From assembly GCA_035524495.1 (NCBI GenBank), contig DATKOR010000033.1, forward strand, positions 4,138 to 68,137: a stretch of DNA of 64,000 nucleotides, read 5' to 3'. Positions 40,902 through 50,620 of this stretch are shown one piece after another. The position numbers and the translations under genes were made by a program. Positions within the stretch are counted from its first letter, which is position 1, and each line of letters starts with the position of its first letter. A model generated the notes under the pieces. That model did no database searches. It saw only the letters and a list, made by a program, of their open reading frames with translations, and was not told where the DNA came from. The DNA is from CAIKZZ01 sp035524495. GTDB taxonomy: Bacteria; Pseudomonadota; Gammaproteobacteria; Steroidobacterales; Steroidobacteraceae.

Positions 40902-42282
40902 CACCGGCCGCCCGCCCTCGATGGCGCGGCGGCTCCTGACGCTGCTGCTGGTGCCGCTCGGCGGCCTGCTGCTGCTCGCGCTGCTGTTCGACTACCTGGT
41001 CGTCGAGGGCCCGATGCGCACCGCCTTCGACCGCTCGCTCGGCGACGCGGCGGTCGTCATCGCCGCCTACGTGCGGCCGACCGGCAGCGGCGCGGCGGTC
41101 GTGCTGCCGCCGCCGGTGACCGCGCAGCTCGCGACGCGCGGCGCGCGCCCGGTCTACGCGCTTCGCGACGCGGCCGGCGCGCTGCTCGACGGCGAGGCGC
41201 GCCTGCCGGCCGCGCCGCCCGAGGGGCCGGATGCGCTTCAGTTCTCGAGCACGCGCCTCGACGCCGGCCGCCCGGCGCGGATCGTCTGGTACCGCTTCGT
41301 CGCCGACGGGCGGGCGCTCGTCCTCGCGGTCGCCGAGCCGATCGGCGAGCGCGACGACGCGACCCGGCCGCTGGTCACCGCGACGCTGACGCTCGACGTG
41401 CTGCAGCTGGTGGCGGTCGTCGCGTTCGTGCTGATCGGCGTCAGGCGCGGGCTCCGGCCGCTCGCGGAGTTCCGCGACGAGCTCGCGAGCCGCTCGGCGC
41501 GCGAGCTCGAGCCGCTCGACGAGCGGCGCGTGCCGCAGGAGATCGCGCCGCTGGTCGGCTCGCTGAACGCGCTGCTGGCGCGGGTGCGCGCCTCGGCCGA
41601 GGCGCAGCGGAAGTTCGTCGCCGACGCCGCGCACCAGCTGCGCACGCCGCTCGCCGGCATGCAGGCGCAGCTCGAGCTCCTCGAGCGCGACGCCGCGGCG
41701 CTGCCGGTCCGCGACCGCGTCGGCGCGGTGCGCGAGGGCCTGAAGCGCCTCGCGCACACCGCGCACCAGCTGCTGACGCTGGCGCGCGCCGAGGGCTCGG
41801 CGACGCTCGAGCGCGACTTCGGCGACGTCGACCTCGCGCGCCTGATCGAGGATGCGGTCACGCAGCACCTCGACCGCGCGCTACAGAAGCGCATCGACCT
41901 CGGCGCCGAGGCGCACTCGGCGACGGTGCGCGCCGTCGAGTGGCTGCTCCGGGAGCTCATCCAGAACCTCGTCGACAACGCGCTCAACTACACTCCCTCC
42001 GGCGGCGTCGTGACGCTGCGCTGCGGGCCGCTGCCGGATGGCGCATTCCTCGAGGTCGAGGACGACGGGCCGGGCATCGCGCCCGAGGAGCGGCCGCGGG
42101 TCATGGAGCGCTTCCACCGGGCGAGCGACGCGCCGGGCGTCGGCTCCGGCCTAGGGCTCGCGATCGTCAGCGACATCGTGGCGCTGCACGGCGCGCGCTT
42201 CGAGCTCGCCGCGGGGCACGGCGGGCGCGGCACGCGGGCGCGCGTCGAGTTCAAGGCCCCGGCCGCCCGGGCGCGGGCCTAG
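40885..42282 (+). CDS. Sensor histidine kinase
   Basis: A 465-residue kinase. Two membrane spans (about 17-38 and 168-188) flank a ~130-residue periplasmic sensor region. The H-box is FVADAAHQLRTPLAGMQAQLELL with His250, N-box LIQNLVDNALNYTP, then DDGPGIAPEERPRVMERFHRAS and GSGLGLAIVSDIV ATP motifs. It is QseC/TctE-like and pairs with the overlapping OmpR-type regulator. The signal is unknown. Confidence 0.92.
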   Translation: MSQRPDTGRPPSMARRLLTLLLVPLGGLLLLALLFDYLVVEGPMRTAFDRSLGDAAVVIAAYVRPTGSGAAVVLPPPVTAQLATRGARPVYALRDAAGALLDGEARLPAAPPEGPDALQFSSTRLDAGRPARIVWYRFVADGRALVLAVAEPIGERDDATRPLVTATLTLDVLQLVAVVAFVLIGVRRGLRPLAEFRDELASRSARELEPLDERRVPQEIAPLVGSLNALLARVRASAEAQRKFVADAAHQLRTPLAGMQAQLELLERDAAALPVRDRVGAVREGLKRLAHTAHQLLTLARAEGSATLERDFGDVDLARLIEDAVTQHLDRALQKRIDLGAEAHSATVRAVEWLLRELIQNLVDNALNYTPSGGVVTLRCGPLPDGAFLEVEDDGPGIAPEERPRVMERFHRASDAPGVGSGLGLAIVSDIVALHGARFELAAGHGGRGTRARVEFKAPAARARA

Positions 42283-42322
42283 CGGCGCGGCGGGCGCGGC
42301 TCAAGCACAGGAGGACAGCGGA

Positions 42323-42802
42323 ATGCACCAGCGTCGATCGATCGGGTGGGGCGTCGTGCTGCTCGCGGGCGCGCTCGGCGGCTGCACCGAGGGCGAGCCG
42401 GCGCCGCCGCCGGCGCGGATCCCCGAGCCCTTTCACCTCAACCGCTACGAGCAGTCCTTCGGCTACTCGCAGGCGGTCAAGATCGGCCGCACCGTCTACA
42501 TCTCGGCGACCGTCGCGGTCGACGCCGACGGCAAGCTCGTCGGTCCCAACGACATGGGCGCGCAGCTCGACGCCGTGTACGCCAACCTCGCCGCGACGCT
42601 GAAGTCCGAGGGCGGCGGCTTCCCGCAGGTGGTCATGGAGCGCATCTACACGACCGACATGGAGGCGCTGCTCAAGGTCGCCGACCGGCGGCTGCGCTTC
42701 TACCCCGAGAGCCAGCGGCCGGCGACGACCTGGGTCGAGGTGCGCCGGCTCGTCGACCCCGGGTTCCTGGTCGCGGTCGAGGCCGTCGCGGAGCTCCCCT
42801 GA
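42323..42802 (+). CDS. RidA-family lipoprotein
   Basis: A 159-residue protein. The lipoprotein signal peptide MHQRRSIGWGVVLLAGALGGC (Cys21) is followed by a Pro-rich linker and a RidA domain from about residue 45. TTWVEVRRLVDPGFLVAVEAVAEL keeps the family Arg and Glu. ERIYTTDMEALLKVADRRLRFYP mirrors the YTTDLEAFKSSKDVRRAYYG region of the lipoprotein at the left edge of the window. Anchoring in the envelope suggests a role outside the cytosol (inference). GGAGGA before the ATG. Confidence 0.8.
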   Translation: MHQRRSIGWGVVLLAGALGGCTEGEPAPPPARIPEPFHLNRYEQSFGYSQAVKIGRTVYISATVAVDADGKLVGPNDMGAQLDAVYANLAATLKSEGGGFPQVVMERIYTTDMEALLKVADRRLRFYPESQRPATTWVEVRRLVDPGFLVAVEAVAELP

Positions 42803-42821
42803 GCGCGCGCACGGCTTCATT

Positions 42822-42827
42822 TACAAT
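42822..42827 (+). promoter_or_regulatory. -10 element (TACAAT) for gshA
   Basis: TACAAT lies 28 bases before the GTG start of gshA in a short AT-richer patch (CTTCATTTACAATGG). A -35 match is not apparent at the usual distance. Confidence 0.4.
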
Positions 42828-42854
42828 GGCGGCCCTTTGCGTCGCGAGAGCCGC

Positions 42855-44441
42855 GTGCCAGCCCCCCGCATCGACCGCCGCTACGAGCGCCTGCTCGCCG
42901 GACTGATCAACTCCGGCGAGCGCGGCGTGCTGCTCGGGGGCCTCAAAGGCGTCGAGAAGGAGTCGCTGCGCGTGACGCCCGACGGGCAGATCTCGAAGCG
43001 CCCGCATCCGCGCGCGCTCGGCTCGGCGCTGACGCACGACCACGTGACGACGGACTATTCCGAGGCGCTGATCGAGCTCGTGACGCCGACGTTCACGACC
43101 AGCTGGGAGCTGCTGCAGTACCTGACGGACCTGCACCAGTTCGTCTACCGGCACCTCGGGGACGAGCTGCTGTGGTGCACCAGCATGCCGTGCCGGCTGC
43201 AGGGCGACGAGAGCATCCCGATCGCGCAGTACGGCACCTCGAACGTCGGGCGCATGAAGACGATCTACCGGTTCGGGCTCGGGCTGCGCTACGGGCGCAT
43301 CATGCAGGCGATCTCCGGGGTCCACTTCAACTACTCGTTCCCGGCGCAGTTCTGGGCGGTGCTCGCCGACGTGCTCGGACGGCACGACGCCGGGCAGGAG
43401 TTCACGTCGGAGACGTACTTCGCGCTCTTGCGCAACTACCGCCGCCACGGCTGGATCGTCCACTACCTCTTCGGCGTGTCGCCCGCGGTGTGCCGCTCGT
43501 TCGTCGCCGGCCGCAGCGACCACGGCCTCGAGGACCTCGGGCGCGGCACGCTCTACGGGCGCTACGCGACTTCGCTCAGGATGAGCGACCTCGGCTATCG
43601 CAACAAGAGCCAGGCCGGGGTCGCGATCTCGGTGAACTCGCTCGCCGACTACGTGCGCGACCTCGGGCGCGCGATCTCGACGCCAAGCGAGGAGTACCAG
43701 CGCCTCGGCGTCGAGGTCGACGGCGAGTGGCGCCAGTTGAACGCGAACCTGCTGCAGATCGAGAACGAGTACTACGCCTTCATCCGCCCCAAGCGCGTCG
43801 CGCGCTCCGGCGAGCGGCCGACGAAGGCCCTGCGGCGCGCCGGCGTCGAGTACGTCGAGATGCGCTCGCTCGACGTGAGCGCGCTCGACCCGGTCGGCGT
43901 CAACCAGAACAAGCTGCGCTTCCTCGAGGCGTTCGCCGCGTTCTGCGCGGTGGCGCCGAGCCCGCCGATCGACCAGGGCGCGCAGCTGGAGTTCGACCGC
44001 AACCACGTGACGGTCGCGCGCCGCGGCCGCGAGCCGGGGCTTAAGCTGCGCTTCGACGGCCGCGACGTCGACATGAAGACCTGGGCGGGCGAGATCCTCG
44101 ATGCGATGCAGGGGACCTGCGAGCTGCTCGACCACGGGGATGCCGCGCGGCCCTACAGCGCGGCGCTCGCGGTGCAGTCGCAGAAGCTCGCCGACGTCGA
44201 GGCGACGCCGTCGGCGCGGCTGTTGAAGGAGATGCGCGATACCGGCGAATCGTTCTTCGACATCGGGCTCAGGATGTCGCGCACCTACAAGTCCTACTTC
44301 ACGGAGCTCCATCCCCCGAACGAGGCGCGCACCGCGGAGTTCTCGGCCGAGGCCGAGGCCTCGCTCGAGGCGCAGGCGCGGCTCGAGGCGGCGCCGCAGC
44401 CGCCGTTTCGCGACTACCTCGCGGCCTACCTCGCCGACTGA
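42855..44441 (+). CDS. gshA: Glutamate-cysteine ligase
   Basis: A 528-residue E. coli-type (class 1) gamma-glutamylcysteine synthetase. GGLKGVEKESLRVTPDG is the family's conserved opening, and SGVHFNYSFP, RNKSQAGVAISVNSLADYVRDL and EYVEMRSLDVSALDPVGV are conserved blocks near the substrate and ATP sites. It makes the first step of glutathione synthesis. The GTG at 42855 has GAGAG five bases upstream; a TTG at 42837 is less likely. gshB is not in the window. The class 1 type supports a gammaproteobacterial origin. Confidence 0.93.
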   Translation: MPAPRIDRRYERLLAGLINSGERGVLLGGLKGVEKESLRVTPDGQISKRPHPRALGSALTHDHVTTDYSEALIELVTPTFTTSWELLQYLTDLHQFVYRHLGDELLWCTSMPCRLQGDESIPIAQYGTSNVGRMKTIYRFGLGLRYGRIMQAISGVHFNYSFPAQFWAVLADVLGRHDAGQEFTSETYFALLRNYRRHGWIVHYLFGVSPAVCRSFVAGRSDHGLEDLGRGTLYGRYATSLRMSDLGYRNKSQAGVAISVNSLADYVRDLGRAISTPSEEYQRLGVEVDGEWRQLNANLLQIENEYYAFIRPKRVARSGERPTKALRRAGVEYVEMRSLDVSALDPVGVNQNKLRFLEAFAAFCAVAPSPPIDQGAQLEFDRNHVTVARRGREPGLKLRFDGRDVDMKTWAGEILDAMQGTCELLDHGDAARPYSAALAVQSQKLADVEATPSARLLKEMRDTGESFFDIGLRMSRTYKSYFTELHPPNEARTAEFSAEAEASLEAQARLEAAPQPPFRDYLAAYLAD

Positions 44442-44468
44442 GCCTCGGCTGTCCGCGGTGTCCGGGCA

Positions 44469-44482
44469 CTGTCCGCGGACAG
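44469..44482. promoter_or_regulatory. Palindromic upstream activator site for the exporter operon
   Basis: CTGTCCGCGGACAG is a perfect 14-base palindrome, centred about 70 bases upstream of the -24/-12 promoter. A related partial copy CTGTCCGCGGTGTCCGG lies just upstream at 44449-44465. Such paired dyads upstream of a sigma-54 promoter are typical enhancer sites for NtrC-type activators. The activator gene at 49281 is the natural candidate (inference). Confidence 0.6.
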
Positions 44483-44544
44483 CTGCGCGGCGGCGCGCGC
44501 CGGCCGTCCCCGAGCCTGATCAACCACTTGGGCCGGCGCGCGCG

Positions 44545-44561
44545 CTGGCACGCGGCTTGCT
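44545..44561 (+). promoter_or_regulatory. Sigma-54 promoter (-24/-12) of the exporter operon
   Basis: CTGGCACGCGGCTTGCT matches the sigma-54 consensus YTGGCACGrNNNTTGCW at every fixed position: GG at -24 and GC at -12 with standard spacing. Transcription would begin about base 44573, roughly 75 bases before the adaptor gene's GTG start. Confidence 0.85.
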
Positions 44562-44645
44562 GGGTACAGGGCGGGCCACCGAGGTGTCCGCGTCGATGCA
44601 TCCGAGCGTCAACCGCCTGGCGACGAAGTCCGCGAGGGCCGCCGC

Positions 44646-45956
44646 GTGATCCCGGCGCCGCGCGAAGCGACGCAGGTGAGGAAGATCCGCGGCACGGGCT
44701 CGACCGACCGGCCGGTCGACCCGGCCCCGGCGCGCCAGCGGCTGCGCCGCCGGCTGATCGTCGCGGGCGTCGGGCTCGTGCTGCTCGTCGCGCTCGCGGT
44801 TCCGGCGCTGCGCTCGCTCTTCAACGGCGAGCGCGCGGTCCCGGTCGCCCAGCTGCGGCTCGCGACCGTCGAGCGCGGCCGCTTCGTCAGCGAGGTCTCG
44901 GCGCAGGGGACGGTCGTCGCGGCGCTGTCGCCGACGCTGGTCGCGCCGGCGGCCGGCAGCGTGACCTACAAGGTGCGCGCCGGCGAGCCGGTCAAGAAGG
45001 GCCAGCTGCTCGCGAGCGTCGACAGCCCCGAGCTCATGAACGAGTACTCGAAGGAGAAAGCCTCGCTCGAGTCGCTCGAGGCGACGCTCGCGCGCGAGTC
45101 GATCGAGAACCGCCGCAAGCGGCTCGCGAACCGCGAGGCCCGCGACGAGGCCGGGATCGAGCTCAAGGCCGCCGAGCGCGAGTGGCAGCGCGCCGAGTGG
45201 GCCTTCGAGCAGGGCGCGATGAGCCGCCGCGACCACGACAAGGCGGGCGACGTGCTCGATGCGGCCCGCGTCAAGAACGAGCACGCGAACGCGAGCGCCG
45301 CGCTCGAGGACGACAGCCTCGTGCTCGAGCTCAAGACGCGCCAGCTCGACCGCGACCGCCAGAAGCTCGTCTGCGACGAGCTCAAGCGCAAGGTCGCCGC
45401 GCTCGAGCTGAAGGCTCCGGTCGACGGCATCGTCGGCACGCTCGCGGTGACCGAGCGCACGATGGTCGCCGCGCAGGCCCCGGTGATCACCGTCGTCGAC
45501 CCGTCGGTCTACGAGGTCGAGTTCACCGCGCCCGACGCCTACGCCGGGACCCTGCGCCCGGGCATGGCGGCGGCGGTCACGATCGGCAGCGACCCGGTCG
45601 CGGCGACGGTCGTCGCGCTCTCGCCCGAGGTGCGCCAGGGCCAGATCGTCGGCCGGCTGCGCTTCGCGCCGCCGCAGCCGCCCTCGCTCAGCCAGAACCA
45701 GCGCGTCGCGGTGCGCGTGCTGATCGAGGCGCGCGACAACGTGCTCAAGGTCGAGCGCGGCGGCTTCGTCGACTCCGGCGGCGGGCGCATCGCCTACCGC
45801 GTCGACGGCGACCGTGCCGAGCGCGTCGCGATCCGCCTCGGCAGCTCGAGCGCGAGCGAGGTCGAGATCACCGACGGCCTCAACGCCGGCGACACGATCA
45901 TCGTCTCGAGTCTCGACACCTTCGAGGGCGCGCGCCGGCTGCGCCTGACCCATTGA
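44646..45956 (+). CDS. HlyD/MacA-family periplasmic adaptor protein
   Basis: A 436-residue membrane-fusion protein. One N-terminal span (about 36-58) follows a basic cytosolic tail; then come a lipoyl-like half domain VAPAAGSVTYKVRAGEPVKKGQLLASVDSPEL, a long coiled coil of heptads (SKEKASLESLEATLARESIENRRKRLAN onward), the second lipoyl half ELKAPVDGIVGTLAVTERTMV and a beta-barrel domain. It would link the inner-membrane FtsX-type permeases with an outer-membrane channel; no TolC-like gene is in the window. The GTG at 44646 follows GCGAGGG by seven bases. Confidence 0.88.
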   Translation: MIPAPREATQVRKIRGTGSTDRPVDPAPARQRLRRRLIVAGVGLVLLVALAVPALRSLFNGERAVPVAQLRLATVERGRFVSEVSAQGTVVAALSPTLVAPAAGSVTYKVRAGEPVKKGQLLASVDSPELMNEYSKEKASLESLEATLARESIENRRKRLANREARDEAGIELKAAEREWQRAEWAFEQGAMSRRDHDKAGDVLDAARVKNEHANASAALEDDSLVLELKTRQLDRDRQKLVCDELKRKVAALELKAPVDGIVGTLAVTERTMVAAQAPVITVVDPSVYEVEFTAPDAYAGTLRPGMAAAVTIGSDPVAATVVALSPEVRQGQIVGRLRFAPPQPPSLSQNQRVAVRVLIEARDNVLKVERGGFVDSGGGRIAYRVDGDRAERVAIRLGSSSASEVEITDGLNAGDTIIVSSLDTFEGARRLRLTH

Positions 45957-45978
45957 ATCCACGCCAAGAGGTCCCGTC

Positions 45979-46680
<702 letters not shown>

Positions 46681-46690
46681 GGACGCCGCC

Positions 46691-48004
46691 ATGCTCGCCT
46701 ATTACCTGAAGCTCGCCTGGCTGAGCCTCAAGCGCACGCCGGCGATCACGGCGCTGATGATCGGCGCGATCGCGCTCGGCATCGGCGCGACGACGACGAC
46801 GCTGACCGTCTACCACCGGATGTCGACCAATCCGATCGCGCACAAGAACGCGGTGCTGCGCGCGGTCACGATCGACAACTGGTCGGCGGACACGCCCTGG
46901 GACCAGGAGCATCCCGAGCGTCCGCCGAGCGAGCTGACCTACCGCGACGTGGTCGCGATCCACCGCGACGCGCCGGCGGCGCGGATCGTCGCGATGCGCA
47001 AGACCGCGCTGACCGTGGAGCCGGGCGCCGGCCGCCCGCCCTACCTCGTGATCGCGCGGCTCGCGACGCGCGAGTTCTTCCCGATGTTCGACGTGCCGTT
47101 CGAGTACGGCGCCGGCTGGGACGCCGCCGCCGACAGCGCCGGCGCGCCGGTCGTGGTGCTGTCGCGCGAGGCGAACCAGAAGCTCTTCGGCGACGACAAC
47201 AGCGTCGGCAGGAGCGTCAGGCTCGACGGCCGCGACTACCGCGTGATCGGCGTGCTCGCCGACTGGCAGCCGACGCCGAAGTTCTATGACCTCAACAACG
47301 GCGACTTCGACACGCCCGAGGACATCTTCCTGCCGTTCGCGCTCGGCGCGCAGCTCGACCTGCAGCCGGCCGGCAACGTCAACTGCTGGAAGGCCGAGAC
47401 GCTCGGCGGCGTCCACGACCTGCTCGGCTCCGAGTGCGTGTGGCACCAGCTGTGGGCGGAACTCAGGACCCCGGCCGACGTCGAGCGCTTCCAGTCGTGG
47501 CTCGACGGCTACGTGAGCGAGCAGAAGAAGCTCGGCCGCTTCCCGCGCAAGCGCAACAACCGGCTCTACGACGTCGACGGCTGGCTCGCGCGCTACAAGG
47601 TCGTCGGCACCGACAGCCGGATGCTGCTCGCGGTGTCGTTCGCGTTCCTCGCGGTGTGCGTGCTGAACGTCATCGGGCTGCTGCTGTCGCGCTTCCTGGG
47701 CGCCGCCGGCTCGAGCGCGATCCGCCGCGCGCTCGGCGCGAGCCGCACCGAGATCTTCCGCCAGCACCTCGTCGAGGTCGGCCTCGTCGGCGCGATCGCC
47801 GGCCTCGGCGGCCTCGGGCTCGGCTGGGCGGGGCTCAAGGCCCTGCAGCAGCTGTACGGCGGCTACGACCAGCTGACGCGGCTCGACTTCGTGATGATGC
47901 TGGCGGCGATCGGCCTCGCGGTGCTCGCGGGCGTGCTCGCCGGGCTCTACCCCGCCTGGCGCATCTGCCGCGTGCAGCCGGCCGGCTACCTGAAGACCCA
48001 GTAG
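46691..48004 (+). CDS. FtsX-like ABC permease (MacB type), first
   Basis: A 437-residue permease. One span near residues 20-40 precedes a large periplasmic domain of about 270 residues containing REFFPMFDVPFEYGAGWD, VLSREANQKLFGDDNSVGRSVRLDGRDYRVIGV. Three C-terminal spans follow, with the FtsX domain SFAFLAVCVLNVIGLLLSRFLGAAGSSAIRRALGASRTEIFRQHLVEVGLVG. Typical of MacB-like peptide or lipid-linked toxin exporters. It sits ten bases after the ATPase gene. Confidence 0.9.
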   Translation: MLAYYLKLAWLSLKRTPAITALMIGAIALGIGATTTTLTVYHRMSTNPIAHKNAVLRAVTIDNWSADTPWDQEHPERPPSELTYRDVVAIHRDAPAARIVAMRKTALTVEPGAGRPPYLVIARLATREFFPMFDVPFEYGAGWDAAADSAGAPVVVLSREANQKLFGDDNSVGRSVRLDGRDYRVIGVLADWQPTPKFYDLNNGDFDTPEDIFLPFALGAQLDLQPAGNVNCWKAETLGGVHDLLGSECVWHQLWAELRTPADVERFQSWLDGYVSEQKKLGRFPRKRNNRLYDVDGWLARYKVVGTDSRMLLAVSFAFLAVCVLNVIGLLLSRFLGAAGSSAIRRALGASRTEIFRQHLVEVGLVGAIAGLGGLGLGWAGLKALQQLYGGYDQLTRLDFVMMLAAIGLAVLAGVLAGLYPAWRICRVQPAGYLKTQ

Positions 48005-48019
48005 CGCAGGAGCGCAGCC

Positions 48020-49228
48020 ATGGAAATCCGTCCGATCCTGTCGGCGCTGCTCAGAAACCGCACCGGTGCGGTGCTCGTGGGCCTGCAGGTCGCGATCACG
48101 CTCGCGGTGATCGCGAACGCGTTCTTCATCATCGAGCGCCGGCTCGAGAAGATCAACCGCCCGACCGGCATCGCGACGCCGGACCTGATCTTTGCGAGCA
48201 GCGAGGGCTACACCCCCGACTACCAGCACGTCGCGACGCTCGACGGCGACCTCGCGCTGCTGAAGGGCATCCCGGGCGTCCTCGCGGTCACGCCGATCAA
48301 CTCGGTGCCGCTGTCGGGCGGCGGCAGCGCGAACGTCTACCAGACCTCGCCCGACCCGAAGGCGCCGCTCATTCCCGGCAACTACTTCGAGGTCAACGCG
48401 GACTTCGTCGACGCGCTCGGGCTCAAGCTCCTCGCCGGTCGCAGCTTCCGCCCCGGGGAGTTCGTCGCGGCGCCCGCCAACAACGACCTGCCGTCGCTCG
48501 TGGTCGTGAGCGCGACGATGGCAAAGAAGCTGTTCGGCGACGTGCCGGCGGTCGGCCGGCGCGTCTACGACAACGCCGGCAAGTCCGCCGAGGTCATCGG
48601 CGTCGTCTCCGACATGCAGGGCTCGTGGATCGACAACACGCGGCCGGGGAGCTACGACATCGTGTTCCACCCGCAGGGCGGGCTCGGCAAGTACTGGGAC
48701 TACGCGATCCGCGTGCGCCCGGGCGAGCGCGACCGGATGATCCCGGTCATCGAGCAGGCGCTGAACGGCCACGGCCACGGGCGCGCGATCCACTGGGTGC
48801 GGCCGCACGAGTACTGGCTGACGCGCACCTTCCGCGCCGACCGGCGGATGGTCGTGTTCCTGACGACGCTGGTCGTGCTGATGACCGCGGTGACGGCGCT
48901 CGGCATCGTCGGGCTCGCGACCTTCCACGTGAACTCGCGCCAGAAGCAGATCGGCACGCGCCGCGCGCTCGGCGCGCGCCGCGCCGACATCGTGCGCTAC
49001 TTCATGGTCGAGAACGGGCTGCTCGGCGTCACCGGCGCCGCGGTCGGCGTGCTGCTCGCCTACGCCGCGAGCGGCTGGCTGACGCGCGCGTTCGAGCTGC
49101 CGCCGCTGCCGCTCGGCTACGTCGCGGCGAGCGCGGTCGCGCTCGTGGCGCTCGGCCAGGCGGCGGTCCTGTGGCCGGCGCGGCGCGCCGGCGCCATCGA
49201 CCCGGCGGTCGCGACCCGCACCGTCTAG
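48020..49228 (+). CDS. FtsX-like ABC permease (MacB type), second
   Basis: A 402-residue permease of the same type as the preceding one but clearly different in sequence. It has an N-terminal span (LVGLQVAITLAVIANAFFII), the periplasmic domain and three spans at the C-terminus around TALGIVGLATFHVNSRQKQIGTRRALGARRADIVRYFMVENGLLG. The two permeases would form a heterodimer, unlike the homodimeric MacB. GCAGGAG lies ten bases before the ATG. Confidence 0.9.
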   Translation: MEIRPILSALLRNRTGAVLVGLQVAITLAVIANAFFIIERRLEKINRPTGIATPDLIFASSEGYTPDYQHVATLDGDLALLKGIPGVLAVTPINSVPLSGGGSANVYQTSPDPKAPLIPGNYFEVNADFVDALGLKLLAGRSFRPGEFVAAPANNDLPSLVVVSATMAKKLFGDVPAVGRRVYDNAGKSAEVIGVVSDMQGSWIDNTRPGSYDIVFHPQGGLGKYWDYAIRVRPGERDRMIPVIEQALNGHGHGRAIHWVRPHEYWLTRTFRADRRMVVFLTTLVVLMTAVTALGIVGLATFHVNSRQKQIGTRRALGARRADIVRYFMVENGLLGVTGAAVGVLLAYAASGWLTRAFELPPLPLGYVAASAVALVALGQAAVLWPARRAGAIDPAVATRTV

Positions 49229-49249
49229 CGCGCGCTACACTCTGCACGA

Positions 49250-49269
49250 GCGCGGCCCGCCGGCCGCGC
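49250..49269 (+). other. GC hairpin before the sigma-54 activator gene
   Basis: A perfect 8-base stem GCGCGGCC / GGCCGCGC with a CGCC loop lies just before the GGAGAGGG ribosome site of the activator gene (ATG 49281). A -10-like TACACT at 49236-49241 stands upstream, so the hairpin could be in a 5' leader and lower translation, or act as a weak terminator of the exporter operon. Confidence 0.4.
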
Positions 49270-49280
49270 CCGGAGAGGGC

Positions 49281-50609
49281 ATGGGCGCGGTCCTGGTCAT
49301 CGACGACAACGCCGCCGTGCGCACCGCGCTCGAGGTGCTGCTCGCGCTCGACGGCATCGCGGTCGTCGGCGCCGCGACCCCCGACGAGGGCCTCGAGCGG
49401 CTCGCGGCGGGCGGCGTCGACCTCGTGATCCAGGACATGAACTTCTCGGGCGACACGACCTCGGGCGCGGAGGGCGTGCGGCTCTTCCGGGCGATCCGCG
49501 CCGCGCACCCGGCCGTGCCGATCATCCTGCTGACCGCCTGGACGCACCTCGAGACCGCGGTCGACCTCGTCAAGGCCGGCGCCGCCGACTACCTGCCGAA
49601 GCCCTGGGACGACCAGCGCCTCGTGACGACGGTCCGCAACCTCGTCGCGCTCGGCCGCGCGACCGCCGAGCGCGAGTCGATCGCCGCCGAGCGGCGCGCG
49701 GTGCGCGCGGCGCTCGCGGCGCGCTACGACCTCAGGGGAGCGGTCTACGAGAGCGACGCGATGCACGAGCTGTTCGTGACCGCGACCCGCGTCGCGCGCG
49801 CCGACGTGCCGCTGCTGCTGACCGGGCCGAACGGCGCCGGCAAGGAGGTGCTCGCCGACGTCGTCCAGGCGAACTCCGCGGTGCGCGAGGGCCCCTTCAT
49901 CAAGGTCAACGTCGGGGCGCTGCCGGCCGAGCTCATGGAATCGGAGCTCTTCGGCGCCGAGGCCGGCGCCTACACCGGCGCCGCGAAGGCGCGCGCCGGG
50001 CGCTTCGAGGCGGCCGACGGCGGCACGCTGTTCCTCGACGAGACCGGCAACCTCTCGCTCGCCGGGCAGGCGAAGCTGCTGCGCGTGCTCGAGACCGGCG
50101 CCTTCGAGCGGCTCGGCAGCAGCACGACGCGCCGCGTCAAGGTGCGCCTGATCTTCGCGACCAACGCGGACCTGAAGGCGGCGCTGCGTGCCGGGACCTT
50201 CCGCGAGGACCTCTACTACCGGATCAACGTCATCGAGCTCAAGGTCCCGCCGCTGGCCGCGCGGCCGAGCGACATCCTGCCGCTCGCGCGCCACTTCCTC
50301 GCGCCCGGCTTCGCGCTCGACGCCTCCGCCGAGCGCGCACTCGTCGCACACCCGTGGCCCGGGAACGTCCGCGAGCTCAGGAACGCCGTGCAGCGCGCGT
50401 GCCTGCTGGCGCGCGAGCCCGTGCTCTCGGCCGCCGCGCTCGGGCTCGAGAGCGCGAGCGAGGGCGCCGAGCGCGAGCCCGAGCCCGACGAGATCCGCGC
50501 CGCGCTCGCCCGCGCCGGCGGCGTCGTCGCGCGCGCGGCGCGCGAGCTCGGGCTGACGCGCCAGTCGCTGTACCGGCGCATGGGCAAGCTCGGCATCGAA
50601 GGACACTGA
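49281..50609 (+). CDS. Sigma-54-dependent NtrC-family response regulator
   Basis: A 442-residue activator. The receiver domain (1-120) has D8/D9, phospho-acceptor D52, T85 and K107. The AAA+ domain holds Walker A GPNGAGKE (182-189) and the sigma-54 contact loop GAYTGA (229-234; GAFTGA in most activators). A Fis-type helix-turn-helix ends the protein: IRAALARAGGVVARAARELGLTRQSLYRRMGKLGI. It would turn on the sigma-54 promoter at 44545 when phosphorylated, probably by the kinase at 52029 (inference). Confidence 0.93.
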   Translation: MGAVLVIDDNAAVRTALEVLLALDGIAVVGAATPDEGLERLAAGGVDLVIQDMNFSGDTTSGAEGVRLFRAIRAAHPAVPIILLTAWTHLETAVDLVKAGAADYLPKPWDDQRLVTTVRNLVALGRATAERESIAAERRAVRAALAARYDLRGAVYESDAMHELFVTATRVARADVPLLLTGPNGAGKEVLADVVQANSAVREGPFIKVNVGALPAELMESELFGAEAGAYTGAAKARAGRFEAADGGTLFLDETGNLSLAGQAKLLRVLETGAFERLGSSTTRRVKVRLIFATNADLKAALRAGTFREDLYYRINVIELKVPPLAARPSDILPLARHFLAPGFALDASAERALVAHPWPGNVRELRNAVQRACLLAREPVLSAAALGLESASEGAEREPEPDEIRAALARAGGVVARAARELGLTRQSLYRRMGKLGIEGH

Positions 50610-50620
50610 GAGGAGCGCCG

